From Candidatus Edwardsiibacteriota bacterium (GTDB lineage Bacteria > Edwardsbacteria > AC1 > EtOH8): 64,000 nt of DNA. Location: NCBI GenBank assembly GCA_020053305.1, contig JAGVNJ010000067.1, positions 1 to 64,000 of the forward strand, given 5' to 3'. A program made the position numbers and the translations under genes. Below are positions 16,401-25,251 of this stretch, piece after piece. Within the stretch, counting starts at the first letter, position 1; each line of letters opens with the position of its first letter. The notes below the pieces were generated by a model. It did not search any database, was not told the DNA's origin, and saw nothing but the letters and a program-made list of their open reading frames with translations.

Positions 16401-17923
16401 GTATTATCCAAAAGAATTTTTGCCGACCTGACGTCAAATGGCCACAGTCTCTGCAGCCGGCTCCACAGGGGCAGCAGGACGTTCACGGTTTTGATCAGGA
16501 CAAAATATGTTACTAATAGCAAGATCGGAAATTGGAATATATAAAGGGTGATGGAAGAAACGGTGGCCTCAACCAGATTATGCTGAAAAATACCTATCAG
16601 GAAAACCGCCCAGATATTTCTCTCCAAGGTGCCGCTAAGGGTGTTAAAAAGCAGTATGAATGTTGCCATTGCCAGATAGGGTATAACTATCACTCCTACC
16701 CACCCGAAAGCGTCATAGGCCTCGGCAATTATTCCCATAGATATCTGGGTTGAAAAATCCTCGTCCCCCAATGTTTCTGTTTTATGTCCGAAATAATTGG
16801 CAGTATTGTATACGGGTTTGTCGGGATACAATAATCTGGGGGGAAGCATCTTAAAGCCATGGATTACTGTGTGCCATCCGGAGAAACCCTGCTCTCCGAC
16901 AGCCCGGATAAGTTCGTCGTTCTGCTCAATCAGGGACATCCTGTCCAAAAGCCCCATATCCCTGCCGTAATATAAAAAACGTTGTTTTTTATACGCTGCA
17001 TCCTCCATAAATGTTTCTACCTCTTCCAGGTTCTCCTGGTTCAGAAAAATATCTTTGATGAATAAATTGGTAAGCATCAGGTTCTGGCGGGGGTCGTTGT
17101 CCCTGGTAAAGGCCCTGCCAAGCTGGGCAAAGGGGAATAGTATTGTAATCATTATTATAAAAATCAGCGAAACCAAAACCATATGCCTGACTCTAAATTT
17201 ATAACCAAAAGCCAGGCAAGTAAGCAAGTAAATCAGGAACGGCTCAAACATCATCTGCTTGCTGGTGGATAGAATACCAAAAAGGAATTGGGTAGCGAGC
17301 GGTATTGCGGCCCAGATCCCAATGCTTCGTTTATGGCCTGAAGCAATTATGGTATAAGCAATGGCGCTGATGGTCGAAATGGGGTAGATAAAACCCAGTT
17401 GCCGGAGGACCCCGACGAAACCTCCCACGCTAACGTCCCCGGACATCTGGTCAAAACCATGAAACATAACATATAGGTACGAAAACAATCCCAGAACATA
17501 TACCACTATCGACAGACCCAGCAGTAAATCGATCCGTTCCATCGGTTTCAATATTTTTTTTTGCCCGATAAGCGGCCCGACGGTCAGCCCCCCCAGCCAG
17601 ATGCTTATCATGCCGACGGTCAGAACCCCGATGGTAAGGACGGGAACATCCAGGTAGCTGTCGCCGGGTTGGCCGAAAAATACTTTGGCCCATTGTGAGA
17701 TTATCACTATCTTCAGCCCCAACATGGCTATCCCGAATCCGCTGACCGTCAACGGACCGCCGGCCGAGTTGACCGCCATGGCCGTGAAAAATGTAAAACC
17801 AAAAGCCAACAGGGCATAATCTAAATTTGTGCCGGTCAATAATTGCAAAACAAACAGCATGCCGGCCAATATCAACACCAACTGTATTTTTACCGACCTG
17901 AAATATTCCAGATTAAAGATCAT
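16397..17923 (-). CDS. Oligosaccharide repeat-unit polymerase, Wzy-like
   Basis: A 508-residue integral membrane protein with about twelve predicted membrane segments and one large, mostly polar loop between roughly residues 260 and 380 (GRAFTRDNDPRQNLMLTNLF up to the YPDKPVYNTANYFGHK region). This is the architecture of Wzy polymerases, which join repeat units on the periplasmic face. Sequence conservation in Wzy is low, so the call rests on topology, length and on being the only such protein between the glycosyltransferases and the flippase. A ligase is the alternative. Confidence 0.7.
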   Translation of the reverse strand: MIFNLEYFRSVKIQLVLILAGMLFVLQLLTGTNLDYALLAFGFTFFTAMAVNSAGGPLTVSGFGIAMLGLKIVIISQWAKVFFGQPGDSYLDVPVLTIGVLTVGMISIWLGGLTVGPLIGQKKILKPMERIDLLLGLSIVVYVLGLFSYLYVMFHGFDQMSGDVSVGGFVGVLRQLGFIYPISTISAIAYTIIASGHKRSIGIWAAIPLATQFLFGILSTSKQMMFEPFLIYLLTCLAFGYKFRVRHMVLVSLIFIIMITILFPFAQLGRAFTRDNDPRQNLMLTNLFIKDIFLNQENLEEVETFMEDAAYKKQRFLYYGRDMGLLDRMSLIEQNDELIRAVGEQGFSGWHTVIHGFKMLPPRLLYPDKPVYNTANYFGHKTETLGDEDFSTQISMGIIAEAYDAFGWVGVIVIPYLAMATFILLFNTLSGTLERNIWAVFLIGIFQHNLVEATVSSITLYIFQFPILLLVTYFVLIKTVNVLLPLWSRLQRLWPFDVRSAKILLDNT

Positions 17924-19005
17924 CCCTTGATTTTAGCTCCTATGATGCTTAATACTTGATCCATAGCCTGCCGCAGGCTGCCTTCATAGCTGTAATCCGA
18001 TTCTATACATCGGCGATAGCCCGCTGCAGCAATTTTAAGCCGGGCGGAATCATGGGCCAGGTAATATCTTACTTTGTCTGCGCACTCATCAACGCTGTCA
18101 AAAAATTCGGCCTCTTCGCCTTCCTGGTACAATTCTTGGTGGGTTTTCGTTCGCTGGCCCAAGAAAAACCCCTTGCAGGCAGGGATCTCAAAACTTCTGG
18201 TGGTATAATCGTCGCGATTGGAAAGAGATACAAATCCCAGTGATATTTTGCTGTTGCCTATAGTGTTCGCATATTCTTCTCCATGAACAGGTGGGTGAAA
18301 TTTTGCGCGTTTGGTATAATAAAACAACTGGCGATCCCACTTTTCGCCAAATATATTCAAATCAATCTTATATTTACAGAGTAGCTCCTTAACAAATAAT
18401 ATCCTATAATCAAGGGCTGTGCCGATAAAAGAGATCGGCCATTTAAAAACCACCTGATCGGCTTCGGAATAAACGGGTTTGAAAATATCGGAAAAATAGC
18501 CGCCCCTGAATTTGATCACCCTCTGCGCTCCGGCTTGTTTAAATTCCAACAGGTCAATATCCTTTTTTACAAAATGCAGATCGAACAACGGCAAGATCTG
18601 GGTAAAATACTTCCATACAGAAGCAGCATACCTTCCTCTGCCCAATGGGTCGTCATCCTGGAAACACACAAATAAACAATTAGGGGACACCTTTTTACAA
18701 CTATTCAAAGTTTCCGGCAAGAGCATTAACGGTTTTTCGACCCAGGCAATGTCCGGTTGAGTCCTTTTAAAGGCTTTTAAAAAATCCTGGTTGAAATATA
18801 TGATATCCTGTTTAGCAAATACTTGTTTGGTAAGCTTGGTCAATGCCCGTTGTATCCAATTCTGACTTTTATGATACGGTCCGTAAGGAAACCATGTTAC
18901 TGCATATCCCAGTTTTTCCAAAGTTTTTGCTCGATGCCAGCCGGACATGGAGTTTCTGGCAAGATGTGCCGTAAAAAATATATTCACCTCTCTCTTTTCA
19001 CTCAT
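17920..19005 (-). CDS. Glycosyltransferase family 1-like protein (CgeB/DUF3880 type)
   Basis: About 361 residues. NIFFTAHLARNSMSGWHRAK opens a Rossmann-like half; the C-terminal half has ISLGFVSLSNRDDYTTRSFE and IPACKGFFLGQRTKTHQELY, a pattern seen in CgeB-like glycosyltransferases (the E-I-P-A-C-G-x motif). The ATG at 19005 has an AAGG about 10 bases upstream and gives MSEKREV; a longer form would need the TTG at 19038. The donor is unknown. The stop overlaps the Wzy-like gene by 4 bases. Confidence 0.75.
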   Translation of the reverse strand: MSEKREVNIFFTAHLARNSMSGWHRAKTLEKLGYAVTWFPYGPYHKSQNWIQRALTKLTKQVFAKQDIIYFNQDFLKAFKRTQPDIAWVEKPLMLLPETLNSCKKVSPNCLFVCFQDDDPLGRGRYAASVWKYFTQILPLFDLHFVKKDIDLLEFKQAGAQRVIKFRGGYFSDIFKPVYSEADQVVFKWPISFIGTALDYRILFVKELLCKYKIDLNIFGEKWDRQLFYYTKRAKFHPPVHGEEYANTIGNSKISLGFVSLSNRDDYTTRSFEIPACKGFFLGQRTKTHQELYQEGEEAEFFDSVDECADKVRYYLAHDSARLKIAAAGYRRCIESDYSYEGSLRQAMDQVLSIIGAKIKG

Positions 19006-19044
19006 GAAGTAATATACCTTATAATTACCGTATACCAATACTTA

Positions 19045-19770
19045 TCATTTTTTCTCAGCACTAACTAACATATTCTGGGAAAGTATGCACTTTCCAATAC
19101 CCGTTTCCGCCAGCAGCAATATTCTATAGGGCAGTGTAAACAGTTGCCATAAAACATATCTGACAAAGCTGGGAAGCCCGTGGATCACCGGTTTATCCTC
19201 AAAACACCTGACATTTGTAAACCCGCAGGCAGTTAATGCCTGGCTAATAGATTGAGACGTGAATGAAGTTTCATGGGTTAGATCAGAATATCTGGACTTT
19301 CCGCCAAAAATCCCTTCGGCATTTGGAACATGAATCACAACGATCCCGCCAAAACGCAGAGCACTATTTACCTTATCCAGTAGTTTTAAAAGCTGGCCCT
19401 TATCAAGATGTTCCAAGATATCAATTAAAAACAGTACGTCAAATGTATTTATTTTTTCATCTAAAAATGCATCTATATTCTGACAACGCACTTCATTCAA
19501 GCCAAATTTATGCGATAGCTCTACCTGTTCATTGGAAATATCAACACCCTGTATGTTATGGTAACCATGTTTTTTTAAGCAATATATCAACCGACCATAA
19601 CCACATGCCAGGTCGGCCACCGAAATATCCCTATCTTGTGGAAGATGTTTTTTAATTATTCTGGAAAGGTAATGATAAAATCCTCCGTCTAAGCTTTCTC
19701 TTCCAATATTCTGTCCCGCTTGTTTGGTTGAGACATAACTATCAAATAATTTTTGTTTCCATTCTTCCAT
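19045..19770 (-). CDS. Class I SAM-dependent methyltransferase
   Basis: A 241-residue methyltransferase. The SAM loop is SVADLACGYGRLIYCLKKHG, the acidic strand end is GVDISNEQ, and FLIDILEHLDK is motif II. A hydrophobic C-terminal patch (FVRYVLWQLFTLPYRILLLA) suggests contact with the membrane. It probably methylates a sugar of the polymer. It is AT-rich relative to the cluster ends and lies 39 bases before the CgeB-like gene. Confidence 0.8.
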   Translation of the reverse strand: MEEWKQKLFDSYVSTKQAGQNIGRESLDGGFYHYLSRIIKKHLPQDRDISVADLACGYGRLIYCLKKHGYHNIQGVDISNEQVELSHKFGLNEVRCQNIDAFLDEKINTFDVLFLIDILEHLDKGQLLKLLDKVNSALRFGGIVVIHVPNAEGIFGGKSRYSDLTHETSFTSQSISQALTACGFTNVRCFEDKPVIHGLPSFVRYVLWQLFTLPYRILLLAETGIGKCILSQNMLVSAEKK

Positions 19771-19837
19771 TAATCTTTATACTCCGCATTGCTTAGATAA
19801 CTCATCGTATTACTTTCCCAATATGACGATTGAAACT

Positions 19838-20998
19838 TTAATTAGAGCCGGATGTTATATCCGATAATAGTTGAACGTATTTTTCTCCGTAGGTATCCCA
19901 TCCATTTATTGCTTTCACCCGCGCCAACGCTGCATGGCTCATTTTCTCCCTTTGCCCGCAATCCTGAGCCAAATATTCAAGTTTTTCTGCTATAACGTCC
20001 GGGTTGCGGATGGGCACGATAAATCCTTCTTTCTCATTTGTAAAAAGGTCTTCCGCCCCCGTATTTACAGTGCTTATCAAAGGACATCCGCAAGCCATTG
20101 CTTGGCCCTGAACCAAAGCCAAGCCCTCTTCAATGCTTGGCAAGACCATAACATGGCTGGTGCTCATTATATGTTTTAACCTGCTTTGGGGCAGGGGACC
20201 AAGGATCTCGACATTGTCCATGTTATAGTTTTTAAAGATATCATCCATTCCAGGAAGAACGGAGCCGACGATACGCAGCCTTTTTTGGGAATGTTTTAAA
20301 TTCGAAAAGGCGGATAAAAGATATGGTATCCCCTTGCGCAAAGACACCTGGCCGACAAATAAAACCTCAAATATATCTTTGGGGGGGCTTCCAACCGGCG
20401 TAAACATTTTTAGATCCGCTCCATACGGTATTTTTTTTACTTTTTTAGGATCCACCCCCATTTCGATAAAACTTATGCGGGCAAATTCCGATGGCACCGT
20501 AATGCAATCTGCCAGTTCATATTCATTCATCTCTTTATTAATGACCCGGAGATCTATGCCGGAAAACCTTAAACCCCACCGTTGGTATTCTTCCCTCAAG
20601 ATGTTGTCCTGATATTTAATATGTGAAGAACCTCTGTCGCAAATATATTTTATACCCCTATGTTTTGACTGAGCGCCTGTATACAATCCTGACGCTGATA
20701 TGCCAATAAAAACATCGCAGGCCGGGATGGTTCGGGCAACATATTTATCAAGCGACTCAAACAACCACCAAAGCAGATCATTATCGATCGTTTCATTGTG
20801 TATGCCAAATCGCCATTTCGCCGCTAACAATGTATGAATCCAGGGAAATGTTTTTATTACATCGGTCGGCAAATTCTCATTTCTTAACTTCCACAAAGGA
20901 TAGCTTGTGTAAATAGCCTCCAGCATTCCTCTTCCGTATAATTGACGCGCCAAATGAAAATGATGAAATTTGCCGGAAACAGATTGAACTATTTTCAT
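19838..20998 (-). CDS. Glycosyltransferase family 4
   Basis: A 386-residue GT-B enzyme. The N-terminal SVSGKFHHFHLARQLYGRGM is typical of a sub-group of cluster GT4 proteins, the middle has LFVGQVSLRKGIPYLLSAF, and the donor site is EEGLALVQGQAMACGCPLI. Donor and acceptor are unknown. It lies 67 bases before the methyltransferase and 27 bases after the flippase in transcription order. Confidence 0.85.
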   Translation of the reverse strand: MKIVQSVSGKFHHFHLARQLYGRGMLEAIYTSYPLWKLRNENLPTDVIKTFPWIHTLLAAKWRFGIHNETIDNDLLWWLFESLDKYVARTIPACDVFIGISASGLYTGAQSKHRGIKYICDRGSSHIKYQDNILREEYQRWGLRFSGIDLRVINKEMNEYELADCITVPSEFARISFIEMGVDPKKVKKIPYGADLKMFTPVGSPPKDIFEVLFVGQVSLRKGIPYLLSAFSNLKHSQKRLRIVGSVLPGMDDIFKNYNMDNVEILGPLPQSRLKHIMSTSHVMVLPSIEEGLALVQGQAMACGCPLISTVNTGAEDLFTNEKEGFIVPIRNPDVIAEKLEYLAQDCGQREKMSHAALARVKAINGWDTYGEKYVQLLSDITSGSN

Positions 20999-21025
20999 AA
21001 ATTGGTTTTTAAATAAAGCTGGTTT

Positions 21026-22522
21026 TTAAAATCTTTTACGCGTTTCCATCAGCACCTGTTTTAGTCCCAAAAAGAAATAGGCCGTTAATAATAAAATGGG
21101 GACCATGGCAATTGTTTTAATAATCAGCAACGAGTCCCCGCCAATGTAGAACCAAGGATAATAATTTATAAAAACCAATACAAACCCGCCAAGAATGCCG
21201 CCTAAAATAACAATAGGACTAAAAGAAATATCTTTTGCCCGATTAAACAAAACAGTATTAAAAACCAATATAACACATAATTGAAATATTTCAGTTATAA
21301 GCCATGAGAACAAAAATCCGTTTATGCCATAAGCCTTGATCGAATAAATACTTAATAATATCATTATCAAATAACTGAAGAACATCACGGACCCCGTTCT
21401 TTCATGAGTATTGGTAGCATATTGAAAGTATATTTTATTCTCTTTTAGACACATGGCAACCGATATGAGCATCAAGAACAGATAAGACCATTTGTTATAA
21501 TAATCGGCGTTTTTTAACCACAACCTCAGCAATAGCGGGCTTAACATTAAAACGGCAACATTGGCCGGCAAGGCAATTGATATGGTGAGCGACTCAGTAT
21601 ATTTATATAATCTTTTTAGTTGGAGCCAGTCCCCAATTCCCTTAAGTCTGGTTATTTCCGGTTCTATCGCTCCATAAATCAGCCCCAATCCCTGTCTGAT
21701 AAACGAAAATATCATCCTTCCCACAGAGAACATAACCACAAGTTTGGGTTCGACAAAATAGTTTAATATTAAAACCGGAGCCTGATATAATAAAAAATTG
21801 TTTATTGTAAATAAGGAGAAATACAGACTGGGCTTTATGATATTTTTTGCTATCGCACTATTCCAATATTTAAACGAGATAGAAACATTGGTAAAATTCA
21901 ATTTTCTGTCATAACTGACAATTATTAGTGATAAAATTACCGCGGCAAACTGAAATATGGCTAATATATAAAATGGAAAGGCTAGTAAAACACCCGCAAT
22001 CAAGGATAAAACCATTATAAGCTTTTGTACATTCGACCACATTACACCGCGAAACGCTTTGCCGGTTGCCCTATATCCTCCATTTATCAAGCCCAAAACA
22101 TTAAGAACCAGCAGCTGCAGAATTAAAAAATAAATAGTGACTGAAATGTTTATTTCGGAGGCTGACAGATTCAGCATTATTTTCAAAGGCAAAACAAAAA
22201 CAACTCCGGCTATCACTGTAAATAATACTGCTATGCCGGTTAATAATATTAAGCAGGTGGTTTGTAGTTCATGGAACTTCTTCAGATCATTCTGGTGATA
22301 TGAAACATTTAGTTCATTTATTACGTAGGTGTGGAGGCCAAAATTCAAAACCGATAAAAACCCGATGGCGGCCGTTAAAACCAGCCACTCGCTATAACCC
22401 AGTACCCCATATTTCATTAAAAACAAAGGCGGGACGGCCAGCTGGCCAAGGAGTTGCAATCCTTGGTTTCCGACTAATGCTATGCCTGTTTTTGTTATTC
22501 TTTTAAAAGTATTTTCCGTCAT
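21026..22522 (-). CDS. Oligosaccharide flippase, Wzx-like (MOP superfamily)
   Basis: A 498-residue protein with about twelve to fourteen membrane segments and the MOP-type N-terminus (GNQGLQLLGQLAVPPLFLMK). It would move the undecaprenyl-linked repeat unit across the inner membrane to Wzy. The gene is AT-rich. It is one of three flippases in the window and the one closest to the Wzy-like gene. It is followed (upstream in the DNA) by the orphan glycosyltransferase tail at 22574-22640. Confidence 0.82.
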   Translation of the reverse strand: MTENTFKRITKTGIALVGNQGLQLLGQLAVPPLFLMKYGVLGYSEWLVLTAAIGFLSVLNFGLHTYVINELNVSYHQNDLKKFHELQTTCLILLTGIAVLFTVIAGVVFVLPLKIMLNLSASEINISVTIYFLILQLLVLNVLGLINGGYRATGKAFRGVMWSNVQKLIMVLSLIAGVLLAFPFYILAIFQFAAVILSLIIVSYDRKLNFTNVSISFKYWNSAIAKNIIKPSLYFSLFTINNFLLYQAPVLILNYFVEPKLVVMFSVGRMIFSFIRQGLGLIYGAIEPEITRLKGIGDWLQLKRLYKYTESLTISIALPANVAVLMLSPLLLRLWLKNADYYNKWSYLFLMLISVAMCLKENKIYFQYATNTHERTGSVMFFSYLIMILLSIYSIKAYGINGFLFSWLITEIFQLCVILVFNTVLFNRAKDISFSPIVILGGILGGFVLVFINYYPWFYIGGDSLLIIKTIAMVPILLLTAYFFLGLKQVLMETRKRF

Positions 22523-22573
22523 ATATTCATTTGATCCCTCTGTTTCTTAAGGGAATATCTGCTTGATTATTAT

Positions 22574-22640
22574 CTAAATAATTCTTTCAACAATTTTATA
22601 GCACCGTCGTTCAACGTTTTGAAAAGAAACATATTCCACC
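22574..22640 (-). pseudogene. Orphan 3' end of a GT4 gene, paralogous to the intact gene at 24067-25149
   Basis: The minus strand reads EYVSFQNVERRCYKIVERII and then TAG. The intact glycosyltransferase 1.4 kb away ends in EYFSFKNFEHRCHQIIERMV and TAG. Eleven of 20 residues are identical, most differences are conservative, and the lengths match to the stop. No upstream domain is present; the frame runs back into the end of the sorting-domain gene. It is a scar of an older related gene. Confidence 0.75.
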
Positions 22641-22664
22641 TTAGCGTGAATGTATCTCCCTTAG

Positions 22665-23927
22665 CTACCTAACCAGAACCATTTTTTGCACGGCGTTAAA
22701 ATCATCCCCTTCCAATTTATAAATATATATCCCGGCTGAGACATTTCTGTTTTCGTTGTCCTTGCCATCCCATACCGACACATGGATGCCCGGGGCCATT
22801 TCCCGATTGACCAAGGTCCTGACCTTTTGCCCCAGGGTGTTATAAACATCCAATTTAACCTGTCCGTATTTAGCCAATCTATATTCTATGCTGGTTGATC
22901 CTGATAAAGGGTTTGGATAATTTTGCATCAGCGCATTATTGTAACTTTCTTTGGCTGGCGGCACAGTATCCCCTGATTTATCGCCTTTTTTGAGCATGTA
23001 GAAAGTATCGGAATTAACCACTTCGAACAATGTGTCCCGGCGTATGAATTTTTGCTTGGATATATATACGGTGCTGTCTCCTATTTGAAGGGTCTTGGCC
23101 TTCACACCGCCGTTCACGTCAAGTTTGGCGGTCGGGTTGATTTTTCCGATGCCTATGTTTCCATCGGAATTTTTTATGTATACCGCATGTCCCCAGGCCG
23201 GGTTATAAATGGAATAATCGTAGCTCCCCGCCATGATCCTCTGGATCCATTTATTAGCCCCCCCCATGGCATATGTCACTTGAATTTCCTTTGCGGCCGG
23301 ATCGGTCTGGTTTATTCTATAAGCATAATGATCATTGATGGTTTGAGCCAACGATCGACTCTCAATCACTATACTGCCAATGGCCTGCAAAACCATTATT
23401 TTTGTGGCGGCATCCTTGGAAAAAAAGACAATTTTATCAGCGCATACGGATACGTCAACCCATTTATTCTCGACCTGCATTGATGAAGATACCGGTCGGT
23501 ACATTTTACCGGACTCATCGCCGAATATCCAGTGTCTCTCCACCAGCGTTTTGCCTTCTTCGGGAACGAAGTGATGCTCCCAACTATCAAAAATCTGAGC
23601 CTCCCCGGCCCTTTCTTGAGCCCCCCCGGAGAGAACATTCCAACCGAAATATATTGTCGGATTACTACGATCGCTTGCCGGATTGGGAAAAAACCCTTGG
23701 GCTAAATTAAAATTCACATAGCCATCATATGCCGGAGATTGAAAAAGCACTTTATGCGTATCCTGAGTAATAAAATATATTTGCTTCACGGTATCAACGG
23801 CACTATTGAGATATGACGCCCAGGGATTGATGGCTGTCTTTTCCCCGCTAACACCACTGGACACTTGGTCGCCCCAGGATGTTGAAACAACAAATAAAAT
23901 ATATACTAAAAAAACCGCTCGTCTCAT
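22665..23927 (-). CDS. Secreted protein with C-terminal FlgD-like/Por-secretion sorting domain
   Basis: About 420 residues with a signal peptide (MRRAVFLVYILFVVSTSWG). The last 80 residues form the familiar sorting/FlgD-Ig type domain: MQNYPNPLSGSTSIEYRL, KLDVYNTLGQKVRTLV, then WDGKDNENRNVSAGIYIYKL and a KMVLVR end. A middle segment (GIGKINPTAKLDVNGGVKAK) resembles tail-fibre-like structural repeats of surface proteins. The ATG at 23927 is preferred because it begins a proper signal peptide. It sits inside the polysaccharide locus between an intact GT4 gene and an orphan tail of a related GT4, which suggests insertion. The function is unknown. Confidence 0.75.
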   Translation of the reverse strand: MRRAVFLVYILFVVSTSWGDQVSSGVSGEKTAINPWASYLNSAVDTVKQIYFITQDTHKVLFQSPAYDGYVNFNLAQGFFPNPASDRSNPTIYFGWNVLSGGAQERAGEAQIFDSWEHHFVPEEGKTLVERHWIFGDESGKMYRPVSSSMQVENKWVDVSVCADKIVFFSKDAATKIMVLQAIGSIVIESRSLAQTINDHYAYRINQTDPAAKEIQVTYAMGGANKWIQRIMAGSYDYSIYNPAWGHAVYIKNSDGNIGIGKINPTAKLDVNGGVKAKTLQIGDSTVYISKQKFIRRDTLFEVVNSDTFYMLKKGDKSGDTVPPAKESYNNALMQNYPNPLSGSTSIEYRLAKYGQVKLDVYNTLGQKVRTLVNREMAPGIHVSVWDGKDNENRNVSAGIYIYKLEGDDFNAVQKMVLVR

Positions 23928-24066
23928 TATTTTTGCTTTCCACTCCATGACCATTTTGCAAAGATCATAGAAAGTTATAAATTTAAAATGTTACCACTCT
24001 ATCGAAAAATAAACCAGGCCCCTCGCCTCGATCCCCCCGTTTTATTGATTATTTCTTCCTTGCGAC

Positions 24067-25149
24067 CTAAACCATTCTTTCAATTATTTGATGACACCGA
24101 TGTTCGAAATTCTTAAAAGAAAAATATTCCAATTCGCCCGGAACATGCCCTTTGGGACGCTTTAAGGCTTCTAATATTTTTTGTATCATATCCTGGGGAT
24201 CGTCAGGATCTGCCAGCCCGCCCAATTTGCCATCCAGCAGGGCTTCCCTTCCGCCATCAATTTTGCTGGCCACCACCGGAATGCCGCAGGCCATAGCTTC
24301 CAGGAAGACGAAGCCGAAACCCTCCAGCCGGCTGGGCATAGCATATACGTCAGCTAAACGATAGTGGTCGGCCTTCTCTGGTTCGGACACCAGCCCGGTA
24401 AAAACGACCCTCGTTTCCAGACCCATCCCCCGGGCCTTTGTCTCCAGTCGAGAGCGGTCGTTCCCATCCCCTGCAATCATATAGACCAGACCTGGAAAAC
24501 GGACGCTTAGTTCAGGCATGATTTCGATGATTTGGTCAAAGCCTTTGGCCTTTTCCTCACTAGCCAGGCGGCCCAGGGTCATAATTACCGTTTTATCCTG
24601 TAGTTTATACCGGTCGATCAGATATTTGGGTTTGGGCCCTGGGCCGTATTTCATAATATCAATGGCGTTGGGAAGAATATCTATCTTGCCTTTATTCGTT
24701 TTAGACCAATTGGCAAAATTTTCTTTTGTTATCTGGCTGATTGATATATAACGGTCAGCCTTTGAAGCCAACAAATTAACGGTCCACCGGTCCGTTTTGG
24801 TCCAGGCATCAATTCCGTACAATATCTGCAACAACGGGGCCATTATCAATAGGTTGCACAGGCAGGCCAATGGCAATAGGTTTAGATGGGCGCAAACCAC
24901 CAGGTCGAACTTATGGTCCTTAACTACCATGCCGAACAATGATTTTATATATTCGAACTTGCTCCCGCCCACCACATGATATTTCAGTTTTTTGGGCAAG
25001 CTCCCGTATTTCCCGGGGGCCTTTCTCGAAACCGCCACTACCTCATGGCAACCGGCATAAGAACAAAGGGCTGTTAAAAAGTCAATGTTATATTTTGAAA
25101 TGCCTCCATATCCGCCAAAGGCATCGGTAGTAAGAAACAGCACTCTCAT
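24067..25149 (-). CDS. Glycosyltransferase family 4
   Basis: A 360-residue GT-B enzyme. TDAFGGYGGISKYNIDFLTA is the N-terminal loop, MTLGRLASEEKAKGFDQIIE the start of the donor domain, and SRLEGFGFVFLEAMACGIPV holds the E-x7-E site. The product should add a sugar to the lipid-linked repeat unit. Its C-terminus is mirrored by the orphan tail at 22574-22640. It starts right after a short coding-like tail (25150-25209). Confidence 0.87.
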   Translation of the reverse strand: MRVLFLTTDAFGGYGGISKYNIDFLTALCSYAGCHEVVAVSRKAPGKYGSLPKKLKYHVVGGSKFEYIKSLFGMVVKDHKFDLVVCAHLNLLPLACLCNLLIMAPLLQILYGIDAWTKTDRWTVNLLASKADRYISISQITKENFANWSKTNKGKIDILPNAIDIMKYGPGPKPKYLIDRYKLQDKTVIMTLGRLASEEKAKGFDQIIEIMPELSVRFPGLVYMIAGDGNDRSRLETKARGMGLETRVVFTGLVSEPEKADHYRLADVYAMPSRLEGFGFVFLEAMACGIPVVASKIDGGREALLDGKLGGLADPDDPQDMIQKILEALKRPKGHVPGELEYFSFKNFEHRCHQIIERMV

Positions 25150-25209
25150 TTATTTTCGCATAAACATTCTATACATATAACTTTTTAGATCCGCGGATAA
25201 GTTTTTATC
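25150..25209 (-). pseudogene. Possible short orphan coding tail before the GT4 gene
   Basis: A frame on the minus strand reads DKNLSADLKSYMYRMFMRK and stops with TAA directly before the ATG of the glycosyltransferase at 25149. It is only 19 codons long and preceded by another stop, so it could be chance. It is listed because the same kind of tail occurs at three other spacers of this locus. Confidence 0.25.
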
Positions 25210-25251
25210 TTAAGCCATAACATGTCAATGGTTGAAAATAGAAATAAACAG

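Noticed and set aside
25223-25228. Perfect TTGACA box on the minus strand before the GT4 gene at 24067
   Set aside because: No acceptable -10 box at 16-18 bases; only 3 of 6 matches.
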